From NCBI GenBank assembly GCA_036244855.1, contig BQKZ01000404.1, positions 135,309 to 155,017 of the forward strand: a stretch of DNA of 19,709 nucleotides. The letters run 5' to 3'. Source of the DNA: Temnopleurus reevesii (taxonomy: Eukaryota; Echinodermata; Echinoidea; Temnopleuroida; Temnopleuridae). Position 1 is the stretch's first letter. Each line of letters opens with the position of its first letter. Both the position numbers and the translations under genes were made by a program. Below the pieces are notes generated by a model. It made no database searches, was not told where the DNA came from, and saw nothing but the letters and a program-made list of their open reading frames with translations. Of the stretch, positions 1 to 9,128 are shown in pieces.

Positions 1-43
1 GTGAGGTTATGACATTTTGTTTTTTGGTTCTTTGGTGATGCAG

Positions 44-117
44 AACAGGCAGGCCCCTCCCGGCCCTCTGAAGCAAGATACACATCGCCATCCGCCAAGC
101 CTCATATTCGCTTTTAA
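44..117 (+). CDS. Probable terminal exon of an upstream gene, copy A (partial)
   Basis: A T-rich tract ending gatgcag resembles a 3' splice site. The following 74 bases are GC-rich, unlike the AT-rich flanks, and read (entering in phase 1) QAGPSRPSEARYTSPSAKPHIRF and then TAA at 115-117, with one split codon before the Q. I do not recognise the protein; the piece is Ser/Pro/Arg-rich like a disordered C-terminal tail. The frame is favoured over the alternative frame that stays open longer because the only base differing from copy B is a silent third position (CCT/CCC Pro). Upstream exons lie outside the window, so this remains an inference. Confidence 0.45.
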
Positions 118-218
118 AAACCCGTCTGTTTCCATCCTGATTTATGTATTGTTCTTATATAAGGGGGCGCAAAATGTAAGGTTATGACATTTTGTTTTTT
201 TTATTTTTGGTGATGCAG

Positions 219-292
219 AACAGGCAGGCCCCTCCCGGCCCTCTGAAGCAAGATACACATCGCCATCCGCCAAGCCCCATATTCGCTTTTAA
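219..292 (+). CDS. Duplicated terminal exon, copy B
   Basis: This is the exact counterpart of copy A, 175 bases downstream. It has the same acceptor-like gatgcag, the same 23 complete codons ending AKPHIRF, and TAA at 290-292. Only base 277 differs from copy A, silently. If both acceptors work, either exon gives the same C-terminus with different 3' UTRs, so copy B may simply lie in the 3' UTR of transcripts that use copy A. It could also be a non-functional relic. No other coding exon of this gene is in the window. Confidence 0.35.
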
Positions 293-439
293 AAACCCGT
301 CTGTCGAGTCCATCCTGATTTATGTAATGTTCTTATATTTCATAAATTCTAAATCTATTGTTGTATTCAAATTATGATATATTTGATATTTGATGTACAG
401 CGCCATGAGCGTCATTATTGACAGACATGTAGACTTTAA

Positions 440-720
440 AAGAAACAGTTATTACTGCTATCATTATCAATATCATTATTATTATCATTATTTTTTATTA
501 TCATTACTATTACCCTTTATTATTAATGTTTTTTTTTAATTAATGATATTGTTATTGCTATTTCCATTGCTATCATTAGCAATGATATTATTATTATTAT
601 TATCATCATCATCATCATCATCATTATCATTGGTTCATGATTGATGATGATTGTGTTGATGATGATGATGATGATGATGATGATATGGTGATGATTACGT
701 CGATGATGATAATGATGACG
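440..720. repeat. ATT/ATC/GAT microsatellite field with inverted arrays
   Basis: A 280-base stretch is dominated by imperfect ATT and ATC trinucleotides. It includes an uninterrupted (ATC)7 at 602-622 and (GAT)9 at 658-684. The two arrays are reverse complements separated by 35 bases, so a 21-bp perfect stem can form. There is no coding content. Confidence 0.9.
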
Positions 721-1169
721 ACAACACAGGAATCATAACTCCAGTATTATCAAATAAATTTGATAAGCGTTGATTATTATTAGACATTCATAGTTTCAGC
801 GTGCAGCGCAATTCTTGTCGTCAAAACAATTCCATCGAGGCGGAACAAAATGATAAATATGACCGAAAGACAGTGAAACAGGTGGAATGCTCCATATTTT
901 AGGTGATGGGATCTGATAAATAATATTCCCTAATTTCCGACTATATTTTATTTAGAGTGAATCAATACTTCATATTTGAATTATATCATTATTTCAAATC
1001 TAACAATTTTTTTTCTATCTGAAATGATTGTATGTTTTGTAGCTGTATACGTAATTTTTAAATTTAAACTCCCCATAAAGAAAATCGAGTCGTCCAATTA
1101 ATTAACTCAGTCATCAATCGAAAGCAGTGATCGGTGTTTTTCTAGTGCACTTGTTCGGGTGTTTAGCTT
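721..1169. other. CCDC170: Upstream non-coding region of the CCDC170 homologue
   Basis: AT-rich single-copy-looking sequence. I see no open frame of note and no TATA box in a convincing position. A CCAAT core occurs at about 1095 (gtccaattaatt). The transcription start site and any 5' UTR intron cannot be fixed from sequence alone. Confidence 0.4.
753..758 (+). terminator. Candidate polyadenylation signal of the upstream gene
   Basis: AATAAA lies about 460 bases after the second putative stop codon. The downstream sequence is only moderately GT-rich, and the region is AT-rich enough for a chance hit. Confidence 0.2.
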
Positions 1170-1182
1170 GTTGCCTAGCAAA
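1170..1182 (+). promoter_or_regulatory. CCDC170: RFX X-box (ciliary-type) upstream of the CCDC170 homologue
   Basis: The sequence GTTGCCTAGCAAA matches 12 of 13 bases of the near-palindromic RFX motif GTTGCC-T-AGCAAC, with half-sites GTTGCC and AGCAAA and a 1-base spacer. It lies 166-178 bases upstream of the ATG, the usual range for X-boxes of motile-cilia genes. A Fox-like core (TGTTTAG, 1160-1166; 6 of 7 to TRTTTRY) sits four bases before it, as expected for joint RFX/FOXJ1 control. Function is inferred. Confidence 0.6.
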
Positions 1183-1347
1183 ATGTATTGTATACACCAC
1201 TACGCCATACACGTTGTGTACAGCTAGCTATCGTAGCACACACAAGCGCATTCCAGCAAAAAAATCCGATTTCCCTGCGATTTTGTGAATTCTCAATTAC
1301 AATTATTGGATTAAAATATAAATATTACTGTAAAATAAACGTTAAAG

Positions 1348-1551
1348 ATGTCGTATTACAGCAGAGATTGTTATGAAGATGGTCTCCCTCGACTGTCTGG
1401 AGTGGGAGGAGCAAGGGGAGCAGATTTACGGCTTTTGGACGATGAAATTCAGCGTCTTGTTCACAATCGCTCAGCACCAGCCTCAACTTCTGGATCACCC
1501 AACACCACAGCGTATGGAAGCCCGATGCAGTCAAGGAAACTGGTGCAAGAT
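1348..1551 (+). CDS. CCDC170: CCDC170 homologue, coding exon 1 (residues 1-68)
   Basis: Starts at ATG 1348 after an in-frame TAA. It encodes a Tyr/Gly/Ser-rich N-terminus (MSYYSRDCYEDG...) that is likely disordered, with one short helix around LRLLDDEIQRLV. It ends in phase 0 at GAT|gtgagt. Reading through the donor gives a longer frame that is intronic. Intron 1 (1552-2069) is AT-rich with TA runs. Confidence 0.88.
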
Positions 1552-4500
1552 GTGAGTAAAAAAAACCCACCTAAACACCCTGATTTTATTCTGATAAAGA
1601 TGGCAAACACAAATTTATGGATTGATTTTTGTCTTCTAATATCAAATAGATTGGATTGTAAGTTTGTAACTATATATATAATATATATGTGATAATTTGT
1701 AACTATATAAATGTGATTTTTTAATAATTTTTTTATATTTTTAGTAATTATATTTCCCCTATACATAGGCTAAAATTCAAATGTCATTTTTATTAATTTA
1801 TGTGATGATATGACTTCTTTAAGACACAAATAAAGGCATTATTATTTCAATCTAATGACTATGTAAATTGACAATAAAATAAATCATATTCTCATGGTTT
1901 TTAAAAGTTGATATCATATGAACTATATATATATTTATATATAAGTTAAAACAACATAGATTAAAAATATGTGAGATAATAGTGTGGTATGATACAAGTT
2001 CCTTCAAATGACAATGTTGTGCATCATTCATTCAATTTATAGAATTGTATATTGTTATTACCCCTACAGTTACATGAGCAAGTAAAGCTGTACAAGACAG
2101 AAGCAGAAAAGAAAGATAAACTCATTCAAGATTTATCAAGGTAAGGTTTGTTAATTCCTACCCATGTAAAATGTCAATATTATATATTCATTCATAGGTG
2201 TAATGTATTGAGTATATACATTCATGATTTCAGTTTTCCAGGGCCCAGCTTAGTTGTAATGTCGAAAAGTTTGTTAATATATGTTTCATGTTAAATCTAT
2301 ATTTTCAAAAAAGGAAATGCACTAATTTATTCTAACTTGTTCTTTGGCTTTAATCAATATGGTTATGTCTTTTATTATTTTTTAAACTTTATATATGTTT
2401 GTTTCCTTTACAGAGGTGACATCTTGGCACACAGAAAACATGTTGCATTCGAAGACAAGGTAAGAAAACAGCACGCAAAAGAAACTTTACTCTCTCGCTT
2501 CTAAAGAATAAAAAATGAATAAATAAATAAATAAATTTTGTTTGTCTGGGACTCGATAGGTTGTTCAGTTGCAATTATAGCACTTTTTCTATAAATTGTA
2601 AGAGAAAAATAAGTTTAAAATAACTTAGATTTTAGGAAATATGGAATGTGCATTTAATTTCACATATATATTATAAACATAAATATGCATTGATTCACCT
2701 GAAATTTTGAAAATAATGCTGAAAATGCTATTTATATCAGGCTGAAGTATCTGCTCTATTGTTATTCTAGGCCTACAAATGATACAATATGTAAAAAATA
2801 TTGTCTGTAGTTTGTACATAATTGTCTATGTTTAATTACATTGATTTGATAACAATCAAATTGCTTTCCTTTCAACCCCACAGTCCACTCGAATGTACTC
2901 TGATGCTGTCCTAAATTCCAAGCTTGCACAACTCAAATTACAAGCGGAGGCAGCACCCAAAAGGGACTTGGCCCTCTTGCATCTCAAAAATGAACAACTC
3001 GAAACTGAGGTAAGATGTGAATAAGAATTACATTGCAAGTTCGAATTATTTTGTTACCTGCTATTGCTGTTAAGCTCAGAGCATTGGATGTGGCCCAGTG
3101 ATTTTATTGAGATTCCATTGTGATCCCAATGCTATAGCTTATAGTGATAACGGGTAACCCAAAGAATTCTGACTTGCACTCTAGAAGGGTTCCTGTTAAC
3201 ATAACTATTTGTTATTTCTTTTCTGTAATGAATTTGCTCTGAGCGCCTTGAGCACCTTATTAGGGTGGAAAGTGCGCTATATAAGACACATGTATTATTA
3301 TTATTATTATTTGTTTATTTATCTGGGTATTAAGATTCTTTTGTAGACTGGTTTTGTCAATCATGAAAATTATATCACAAAGACTTTGTTTCAAATGTTG
3401 GTATTCAAGTTTTTTTTTAGTGTATATGATGTGTATGGTTCAAACTCCCAGCTTTGTAATTCATGAAAACTGTCATTACAAAGTGATATGGTACAATATT
3501 TATAATTGAAACCAAATATTAAGAATTCAATGAGAGTTCCCTGCTCATTTAAGAGCAATCACAAACTTGGCAATGTGTTCTAGGTTGGATGAAAAAAGTG
3601 AAGTTGAGGTATAGCTTGATCCTAAATGTTTTATGAAAATTTCTTTTGCAGCTGGCCGAGTCCCAGGCCAAGGTTGCCGCTCGTGAACTCCAGCTCAAGG
3701 AAGTCAACTCACAGCTGGATCTGCACAACACAGAGGCGGCCAAGCACCTCACCATCATCCAGTCCCTCCGAGACCGCATCAGCGACCTCAGCAATCAGAG
3801 CGGGGTCCTGGAGGGAGCGCACGCCCGGGGCGAGTACACCATCGAAGCGCTCCAGAAGGAGTCCAGCTCGCAGGCGGAGAGGATCCTGGAGCTGGAGGCT
3901 CGGATCCGGGACCTGACTACGGAGCGGGAGGAGACGGAGCAGAGGTCCAAGACGCTGCAGAGGAAGTTCGATGAGATGTATCTGCAGCTGAGAGGAGCCA
4001 TGAAGCTGGAGAGTGACTCACCTGACAAGATATTAGAGAAGGTTAGTCCCTTTGTGGTCCTTTATCATTTGTTGATGAATAGATGACCTGAATAACAATT
4101 ATAGTCCTTCAAAAATGATTTATGTGTAATAATTTTACCAAGCATACCTGTTCACTATTCCAAATATACATGTTCAGTAGCATTCTTTGGCTTTTACCAA
4201 AAATCTTAAAATTACAAAGATAATCTCCTGTGTGTAATTCTTCAGTTGAAACAGAAATAACAAAAAAAATCAAACTACAACTTCTTCATACGTTCCCAAA
4301 GTCCCATGATTTGATCCCTCAAACTTTTAGTTTAGCCCTTTGAAGGACTACCTCCAATGACTATTTTTCTTCATGTTCAGTCACATGATAACACTGTTAA
4401 CCTACTCTGAATCCATTTAGTACACCATCAACGCCTAGCAGCATCCTTTTATAATTTTTCTTTTAAATTCTGACAGGTCAACGACCTAGCCCAGGAGAAC

Positions 4501-7500
4501 ATCATGATACGAGGCAGACTGTCCACACTGACAGAGGCCCTGAACAGCAGCGAGCTGGAGTCCAAGGCCAGCAGGGAGACCATACAGAGGCTCGTCGGAG
4601 AAATTGAGAGAGAGCAGAAGACGTACGTTGAGAAGGCTACCTCGGTGGAGAAACTGAAGATGGTAAGAATTATCTACATATTTCTCTGGGGCACATCCAA
4701 TGGGCGTGAACTCTTCTTGACAAGCAAAAGTTTTTAGCACATGTAGCATTATTCAAGAGCTAACTATAGTAAGAAATTATCTGTGTATGCATTCTGTGTA
4801 ATATTGTAACATTGGAATGAACAAGGAAAATAGTGTGGCTTTGTTCATAGAAGGCCTCTTGTACTCATCACAGTTTGTAATCTCTAAGAAAAAATTGTAG
4901 GTTTCAGAACGTTAAAAGGTCTATGGTATAATCACATCATAAGAAAAAGGAAGTCTCTCCCTGTGATCAATCAATATCAAACTTGGGCTTAGTTAATATT
5001 CCATTCATTTATACTTTTCTCCAGGAGCGTGACATCGCTGTTCGAGACAGGAGCCACCTTGACGCCGAGAACCGTTCCCTCCGCGAGCGGCTGGACGCCA
5101 GCCAGAGCATGTGGTCCAATCGCCAGAAGGAACTTGAGGAAAGAGAGTTGAAGATGTCTTCGCTCAGCAAGGAGTTCAAGACAATCGAGTTTGATTCTCA
5201 GGTGGCAAAGACAGAACTGAGATCTTTCAAGGAATCGTTGGCTCTTCTACTCTCAGAAGGAACATCAAACTGCCAGCCTCATGATGATACGATCAAAGAA
5301 AGAATCAAAGCTCTGCAGATTGCCTCCAGGGATAACAATACAGTAAGTTTATGAGAGAATTTTAAAGATATTCTATGGTAGTTATGGAATTATTCATTCT
5401 ATACGATGTTTATATATTTTTGTGATCTTTTTTTATCAAATATAATTTTTCTTTATCTTTTCATTTCAAATGTTGTTATTATGTGTCTTGATATGCATGA
5501 TGCATTATCAATTTCATTTCTCTCAAAGGCTTTGGTAGTTTGTCATGATCAATAAAAACACATTTTGATTCCCATGAGAGGTTAAATTGAATATGGATGA
5601 GGGTTGATGCGTAAATCACAGGGAGTATGGTAAATTTAACAAGATACCTCCTGCTTAGTCACTGGTTGTTTTGATAGTATTGGGTCATATCCCACCGCTG
5701 CCACCATTGTTTACTAACCATATGTAGGGATTTGTGACATGAGTTGGCCAATAAATTAGACAACATCTGGCTGAGATGATTCAAAGACTAGTGAGCATAA
5801 ATGCAATGAAAATTAGTGCTAAGTTTATGTTCCAATCAACTTTCCTTGAGAAAAATATGTCACAGGGTCATATCCCACTGCTGCCACTATTGTAGAATTA
5901 CCATATGATCCAAGACATAAATTGTTGGCCAGTCAATTAGACTTTACTCGACTGTGTTGGTTAATAGCTCATTAACATTAATGCGATATGAGATTTAGTT
6001 CTGTAAATAACTTATGCAGTCAACTATCAATAGTGAGGTTAGTAGACCATGGTAAATGATAACTGAATATGATTTTTCATTAAATATTGCACATTTCAAG
6101 TGTATTTTTAAGTAATTGATTTCCAAATTTCCCTAACCAATGAGACCTGATTTGAGGCTTCATCTCACATAGCATTGATGTCCATGAGTCTTCAACGACA
6201 TCACTGATTCAATCAAATATTTCATACTGGAAGTTGTTTATGTTTGAAAATTTGATCATCAATTACCCCGGATCTATAAGATTATATTTTCTATAAGGGT
6301 TTTCGTAAATTATTCAATTTTTTTCTCCAAAGCACGTGGAAGCGCTGGAAGCCAAGGTGAGACATCTCTCGGAGCAGCTTGAGAGCCAAGCCAACCTCCA
6401 CCAGGCAGCCATCCGACGAGCCAGGGAGGCCGAGGGGTGCTTCGAGGACTACAAGGACAGGGTGAGGACCCTGGAGGGAGGTCTGGCATCGAGCGACGCC
6501 CTGAGGGACAGCCTCCGATCGGAGAGACAGAAGGTGAGTGTACTTTGTCTCCTGAGAGATGGCTTCAATCAAGGGTTGAAATTTTGTCAATATGGTTAAT
6601 GGTCTAATTGTCTAAAAGCCCTATTTCGAATGAAGCTTGAGGCGCAAAATCAGCCTGGCATTGTCTAGCTTGTAAAATTGTATGATTTGCAAAATTGGAC
6701 AGAAAGCTTACAGGAGCATGGGCTAACTGGCTTATTTTTTACAAACTTAACCTGTAAAAATCCTCTGTTGCACTTACGATTCTGTAGAGAAATTTGTAGG
6801 ATCATGGTGCCAATTGCTCATTTTGAAAGCTGTGCTGTTTCCTGGTTGAATTTTGACCTCCTATGAGCATGATATATTCCTTATTTAGAAATATGTTTTA
6901 AAACGAATTATGAAACTTAAAAATATCAGACATCCCAATTGACAAATGCAGTTGCATTAATAAGATTTCAGACCATTCAAAGTTCTCATTCTGATAAGAT
7001 TCCCTTTATTTTTCCCTCCTTTTTTAGACATTGTATAATTTTGTAGCAAATTATCACAATTTGTCAGTCAGATTGATAAATACGAACACTTTATTTTTTC
7101 TCAACCTTCAGTACATGGCCTTCTTGGAGAAGCTAGCTAATGTGATGAACATGGATGCAGTCTGTAAAGATGTAGGCTTCGATATGAACGGTGAAGCACT
7201 CCTTGCTCGAGCTGAGCAGCTAGCAACTCGCGAGGGCGGTCTTGTGGCGGACAAGAATACTCATGTGTATGCTCTTCAGCGAAAGGTAAATACTGGAGTG
7301 CATTGATGGAAATTTATATCATCTGCAGATAATGATATTTCTGTATCATTCAACTCCCTGCGACATTTAAGTGGTTTTAGGTAATTTTCAGATTTCAGTT
7401 CATACATTTTGTATGCTCTATTCTAGTATTTTGTCATATATCTGTGAGCAAAATATGATTATCGCCTTATTGATTTAAAATCATTTGTTTTTCACATAAC

Positions 7501-9128
7501 TCAGTCTCTAGAGTTATTTAACATTAGATGATATTAGGTAACATTATAACATTGATATCTACTCACACCCTGTATATTTTACACTTTTCCAAGAGTCTGT
7601 CTTGTTCAAAACAATCTTTAGTTCACTAATGAAGTAGAGATCTTGGTTATCCAAATGAACAAAACTATCAACTTAATATTTCATTTGTGTAGGAACAAGA
7701 ATCTTGAAATTTATGTAAAGAATATTGGAAAATCAGGTTGTACAAGAGAAGAAAGATTTATTTTGTGCAATGGAATTATTTATTGGTTAACCAAAGATGT
7801 TAAACCATGGACAAATATAATATGATATGATATAACATGTAATTTACTTAACTACTGATTTTTATATCCACTTAACAGGTTAAGACCCTGAAGCAGCAGT
7901 TGGAAAGCAAGGACCTTCACCTCGACCTAATGCGTAAGAAGGTTGCCAATTTGGAGGAAGGAGTGATGGGACGATCCAACCTCCAGAAGGACAAAGACGA
8001 CATGGAGTGGAGCTACAAGAAGCTCGGCAAGGAGAACGATAGGCTCAGCGGGGAGCTTGCCTCCGCTAAGAGGATGGTGGTGGAGCTGAAGGCTGAGATG
8101 ATGGATGTTAGTAATATTAAGGTGAGTTGGTGTCGTAATTTTCATTGGCGGCATAATAAGTTTTGTCAGTCTTTTGGGTTTCAACGCTGTATTATTCCTT
8201 CTCTATATATACAATTTTAAATTACAAAAGACAGAACACACTTACGGTACTTATTTACTCTGCTTTTTATGCTTCCTTTCATGTAGAGCAGAAAAAAACA
8301 CTCATCGAGCAAAAAATGGTATGAGTTTGAATCCAACCTTTCTTGAAAAGTTAGCCAAGCTGTAAAGACTGGCATAATGAACATACATATTTGCAGTCAT
8401 TTCGATGGGTGCAAGGACTGTTACAAACCCTCTCTTTGTTATATTGCTATTACTGATTAAATACATCTTCATATTTTCCTCCTTTTTAAAGCAATGTGAT
8501 GAAATCAATGTGTGTAAAGGACTTTCAGCTTGGGATGGGTTTTGCATATCTCAGACTTCTTTGATTGAATATCTTTATTTGTTTTTTTTTTACATTCTAG
8601 CTGTCATCAATGCATCAGAATGCGACCATAGAAGAACTGCAGAAGGTGGTGGAGAAACTCGAGAAGATCAAAGAGAAGCAAGCGAGAAAGCTGGCCGGTA
8701 TGAAGCAGGAGCTAGACTTCACAGAACACGAGGCCAACGAGAGCAAGGCACGCACCGAGCACTCCATCGGATCCATGTCCGAGGACCTTCGCGTCACCAA
8801 AACCCTGCTGGCTGACATCCAGCGTCGTGAGCAGCAGCTGACCGACTTCCGTCAGGTCATCGCGAGAATGCTGGGAATGGATGTTGCCGTCCTGGCCGTG
8901 CCCGACTATGAGATCATCGCCCGGTTGGAGAAGCTGATTCAGGCGCACCACTCTCACGCCATCACCAGTCTCGGGGTGGAGAACAGTCTGACGGAGATGG
9001 AGCGGGGGTTCAAGCAGGGGTACCAGGAGGCTTCCACCCTCCTCGGGAACTCCAGGATGAGCCGCTCGGGAGGGACACGATCTCTCTCACCGACTAGAAA
9101 GAAGGTTGTCCGAACAGAAGTCTATTAA
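1348..9128 (+). CDS. CCDC170: Coiled-coil domain-containing protein 170 homologue, 11 coding exons, 828 aa
   Basis: The CDS is join(1348-1551, 2070-2140, 2414-2459, 2884-3009, 3652-4041, 4477-4662, 5025-5342, 6333-6533, 7112-7285, 7879-8121, 8601-9128), 2487 nt including TAA. Every junction is GT-AG and keeps the frame. The start is supported by an in-frame TAA at 1336-1338. The product is almost wholly alpha-helical coiled coil rich in E, K, Q, L and R, with a Ser/Gly-rich N-terminus (1-60) and a basic Ser-rich tail (about 802-828). I recognise it from the C-terminal half: GFDMNGEALLARAEQL (536-551), LESKDLHLDLMRKK (580-593), LDFTEHEA (691-698), PDYEII (754-759) and AHHSHA (768-773), which match vertebrate CCDC170 as I remember it. 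It is somewhat longer than human CCDC170 (about 715 aa). Human CCDC170 is described as Golgi/microtubule-associated and takes part in ESR1-CCDC170 fusions. No enzymatic motif is visible. A ciliary role is inferred from the X-box. Confidence 0.9.
2070..2140 (+). CDS. CCDC170: CCDC170 homologue, coding exon 2 (residues 69-91 and part of 92)
   Basis: This 71-base exon is too short for simple ORF calling. Acceptor ttacccctacag, donor TCAAG|gtaagg. It reads LHEQVKLYKTEAEKKDKL..., clearly coiled coil, and leaves an AG that joins the A of exon 3 to make Arg92. This is the only intron of the coding region that is not phase 0. Confidence 0.85.
2414..2459 (+). CDS. CCDC170: CCDC170 homologue, coding exon 3 (residues 92-107)
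   Basis: A 46-base micro-exon between tttcctttacag and AAG|gtaaga. It reads GDILAHRKHVAFEDK after the split Arg. Exons 2 and 3 must be spliced together to keep the frame (71+46=117). Confidence 0.82.
2884..3009 (+). CDS. CCDC170: CCDC170 homologue, coding exon 4 (residues 108-149)
   Basis: Acceptor tttcaaccccacag, donor GAG|gtaaga, 126 bases, phase 0 at both ends. It reads STRMYSDAVLNSKLAQLKLQ and continues as a charged helix to LKNEQLETE. Confidence 0.87.
3062..3312 (+). mobile_element. SINE-like insertion tail in intron 4
   Basis: The stretch ends gagcgccttgagcac ... agtgcgctatataagacac followed by (TTA/ATT)n. I recognise this 'GCGCTATATAA then ATT-repeat' ending as a common tail of dispersed short repeats in marine invertebrate genomes. 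The 5' boundary is uncertain and I see no clear RNA polymerase III A/B boxes, so the left coordinate is a guess. Confidence 0.4.
3652..4041 (+). CDS. CCDC170: CCDC170 homologue, coding exon 5 (residues 150-279)
   Basis: Acceptor ttcttttgcag, donor GAGAAG|gttagt, 390 bases, phase 0. GC-rich exon encoding an unbroken heptad-type coiled coil from LAESQAKVAARELQLKEV to DSPDKILEK. The long open frames in the other frames and on the minus strand here are by-products of the GC-rich coding composition. Confidence 0.9.
4477..4662 (+). CDS. CCDC170: CCDC170 homologue, coding exon 6 (residues 280-341)
   Basis: Acceptor aaattctgacag, donor AAGATG|gtaaga, 186 bases, phase 0. It starts upstream of the first Met in the exon, with VNDLAQENIMIRGRLSTL, and continues as coiled coil to EKLKM. 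Confidence 0.88.
5025..5342 (+). CDS. CCDC170: CCDC170 homologue, coding exon 7 (residues 342-447)
   Basis: Acceptor tacttttctccag, donor AATACA|gtaagt, 318 bases, phase 0. It opens ERDIAVRDRSHLDAENRSL and holds the segment FKESLALLLSEG followed by a polar break (TSNCQPHDD). The 990-base intron that follows carries a two-copy repeat, listed separately. Confidence 0.88.
5682..6047. repeat. Two-copy tandem repeat, about 183-bp period, in intron 7
   Basis: gggtcatatcccaccgctgc at 5682 recurs as gggtcatatcccactgctgc at 5865. The following about 170 bases align with drift: ...ccatatg..., ttggccaat/ttggccagtc, aattagac, gagcataaatgcaatg/cattaacattaatgcga, and caatcaacttt/cagtcaactat. The beginning (ggtcatatccc) faintly resembles a tRNA B box, so a tRNA-derived SINE pair is possible. 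A third, diverged copy starts near 16662. Confidence 0.65.
6333..6533 (+). CDS. CCDC170: CCDC170 homologue, coding exon 8 (residues 448-514)
   Basis: Acceptor ttttttctccaaag, donor CAGAAG|gtgagt, 201 bases, phase 0. It reads HVEALEAKVRHLSEQLESQA and continues as coiled coil to LRSERQK. Confidence 0.88.
7112..7285 (+). CDS. CCDC170: CCDC170 homologue, coding exon 9 (residues 515-572)
   Basis: Acceptor ctcaaccttcag, donor CGAAAG|gtaaat, 174 bases, phase 0. It encodes YMAFLEKLANVMNMD, then GFDMNGEALLARAEQL. This non-coiled-coil hinge is one of the most family-specific parts of CCDC170 and a main reason for the assignment. Confidence 0.9.
7879..8121 (+). CDS. CCDC170: CCDC170 homologue, coding exon 10 (residues 573-653)
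   Basis: Acceptor tccacttaacag, donor ATTAAG|gtgagt, 243 bases, phase 0. It contains LESKDLHLDLMRKKV, a strongly conserved CCDC170 block, and ends ELKAEMMDVSNIK. Confidence 0.9.
8601..9128 (+). CDS. CCDC170: CCDC170 homologue, terminal coding exon 11 (residues 654-828)
   Basis: Acceptor tttacattctag, then LSSMHQNATIEELQKVVEKL. The exon carries the conserved LDFTEHEA, RREQQLTDFRQVIARMLGM, PDYEIIARLEKLI and AHHSHAITSL blocks and a basic Ser/Thr tail SLSPTRKKVVRTEVY, with TAA at 9126-9128. The coding frame is uninterrupted, and codon use is GC-richer than the adjoining UTR and intron. Confidence 0.92.
   Translation: MSSMHQNATIEELQKVVEKLEKIKEKQARKLAGMKQELDFTEHEANESKARTEHSIGSMSEDLRVTKTLLADIQRREQQLTDFRQVIARMLGMDVAVLAVPDYEIIARLEKLIQAHHSHAITSLGVENSLTEMERGFKQGYQEASTLLGNSRMSRSGGTRSLSPTRKKVVRTEVY

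Larger units (their letters stand above)
1..340 (+). repeat. 175-bp tandem direct repeat (two copies, left edge)
   Basis: Bases 1 to about 160 recur at 176 to about 338 with an exact 175-base offset through most of the unit; for example gatgcagaacagg occurs at 37 and at 212. Differences are few: a short T-rich stretch before the shared gatgcag, one base in the GC-rich core (102 T versus 277 C), and a 3-base indel near 129/304. The unit contains a putative acceptor plus a short coding exon, listed separately. The window begins inside the array, so more copies may lie upstream. The high identity implies a recent duplication. Confidence 0.9.

Noticed and set aside
43..175. Copy A as an internal exon with donor aaaat|gtaagg
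   Set aside because: The gtaagg is just the first bases of the next repeat unit, and copy B does not preserve a donor at the matching place.
192..377. 61-codon plus-strand frame over repeat copy B
   Set aside because: It starts in the T-tract before the putative acceptor, and the single base difference between copies would be non-synonymous in this frame but silent in the frame ending AKPHIRF.
1348..1692. 114-aa protein reading through the exon 1 donor
   Set aside because: After GAT|gtgagt the sequence is intronic (AT-rich, TA repeats), and exon 2 onwards continues the coiled coil in frame.
3549..4028. Minus-strand and alternate-frame ORFs over exon 5
   Set aside because: Shadows of a GC-rich coding exon; no splice-compatible neighbours and Ser/Arg-biased translations.
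8405..8815. 136-aa frame spanning intron 10 and exon 11
   Set aside because: It starts in AT-rich intron and enters exon 11 in the wrong frame; the correct frame carries the conserved CCDC170 blocks.
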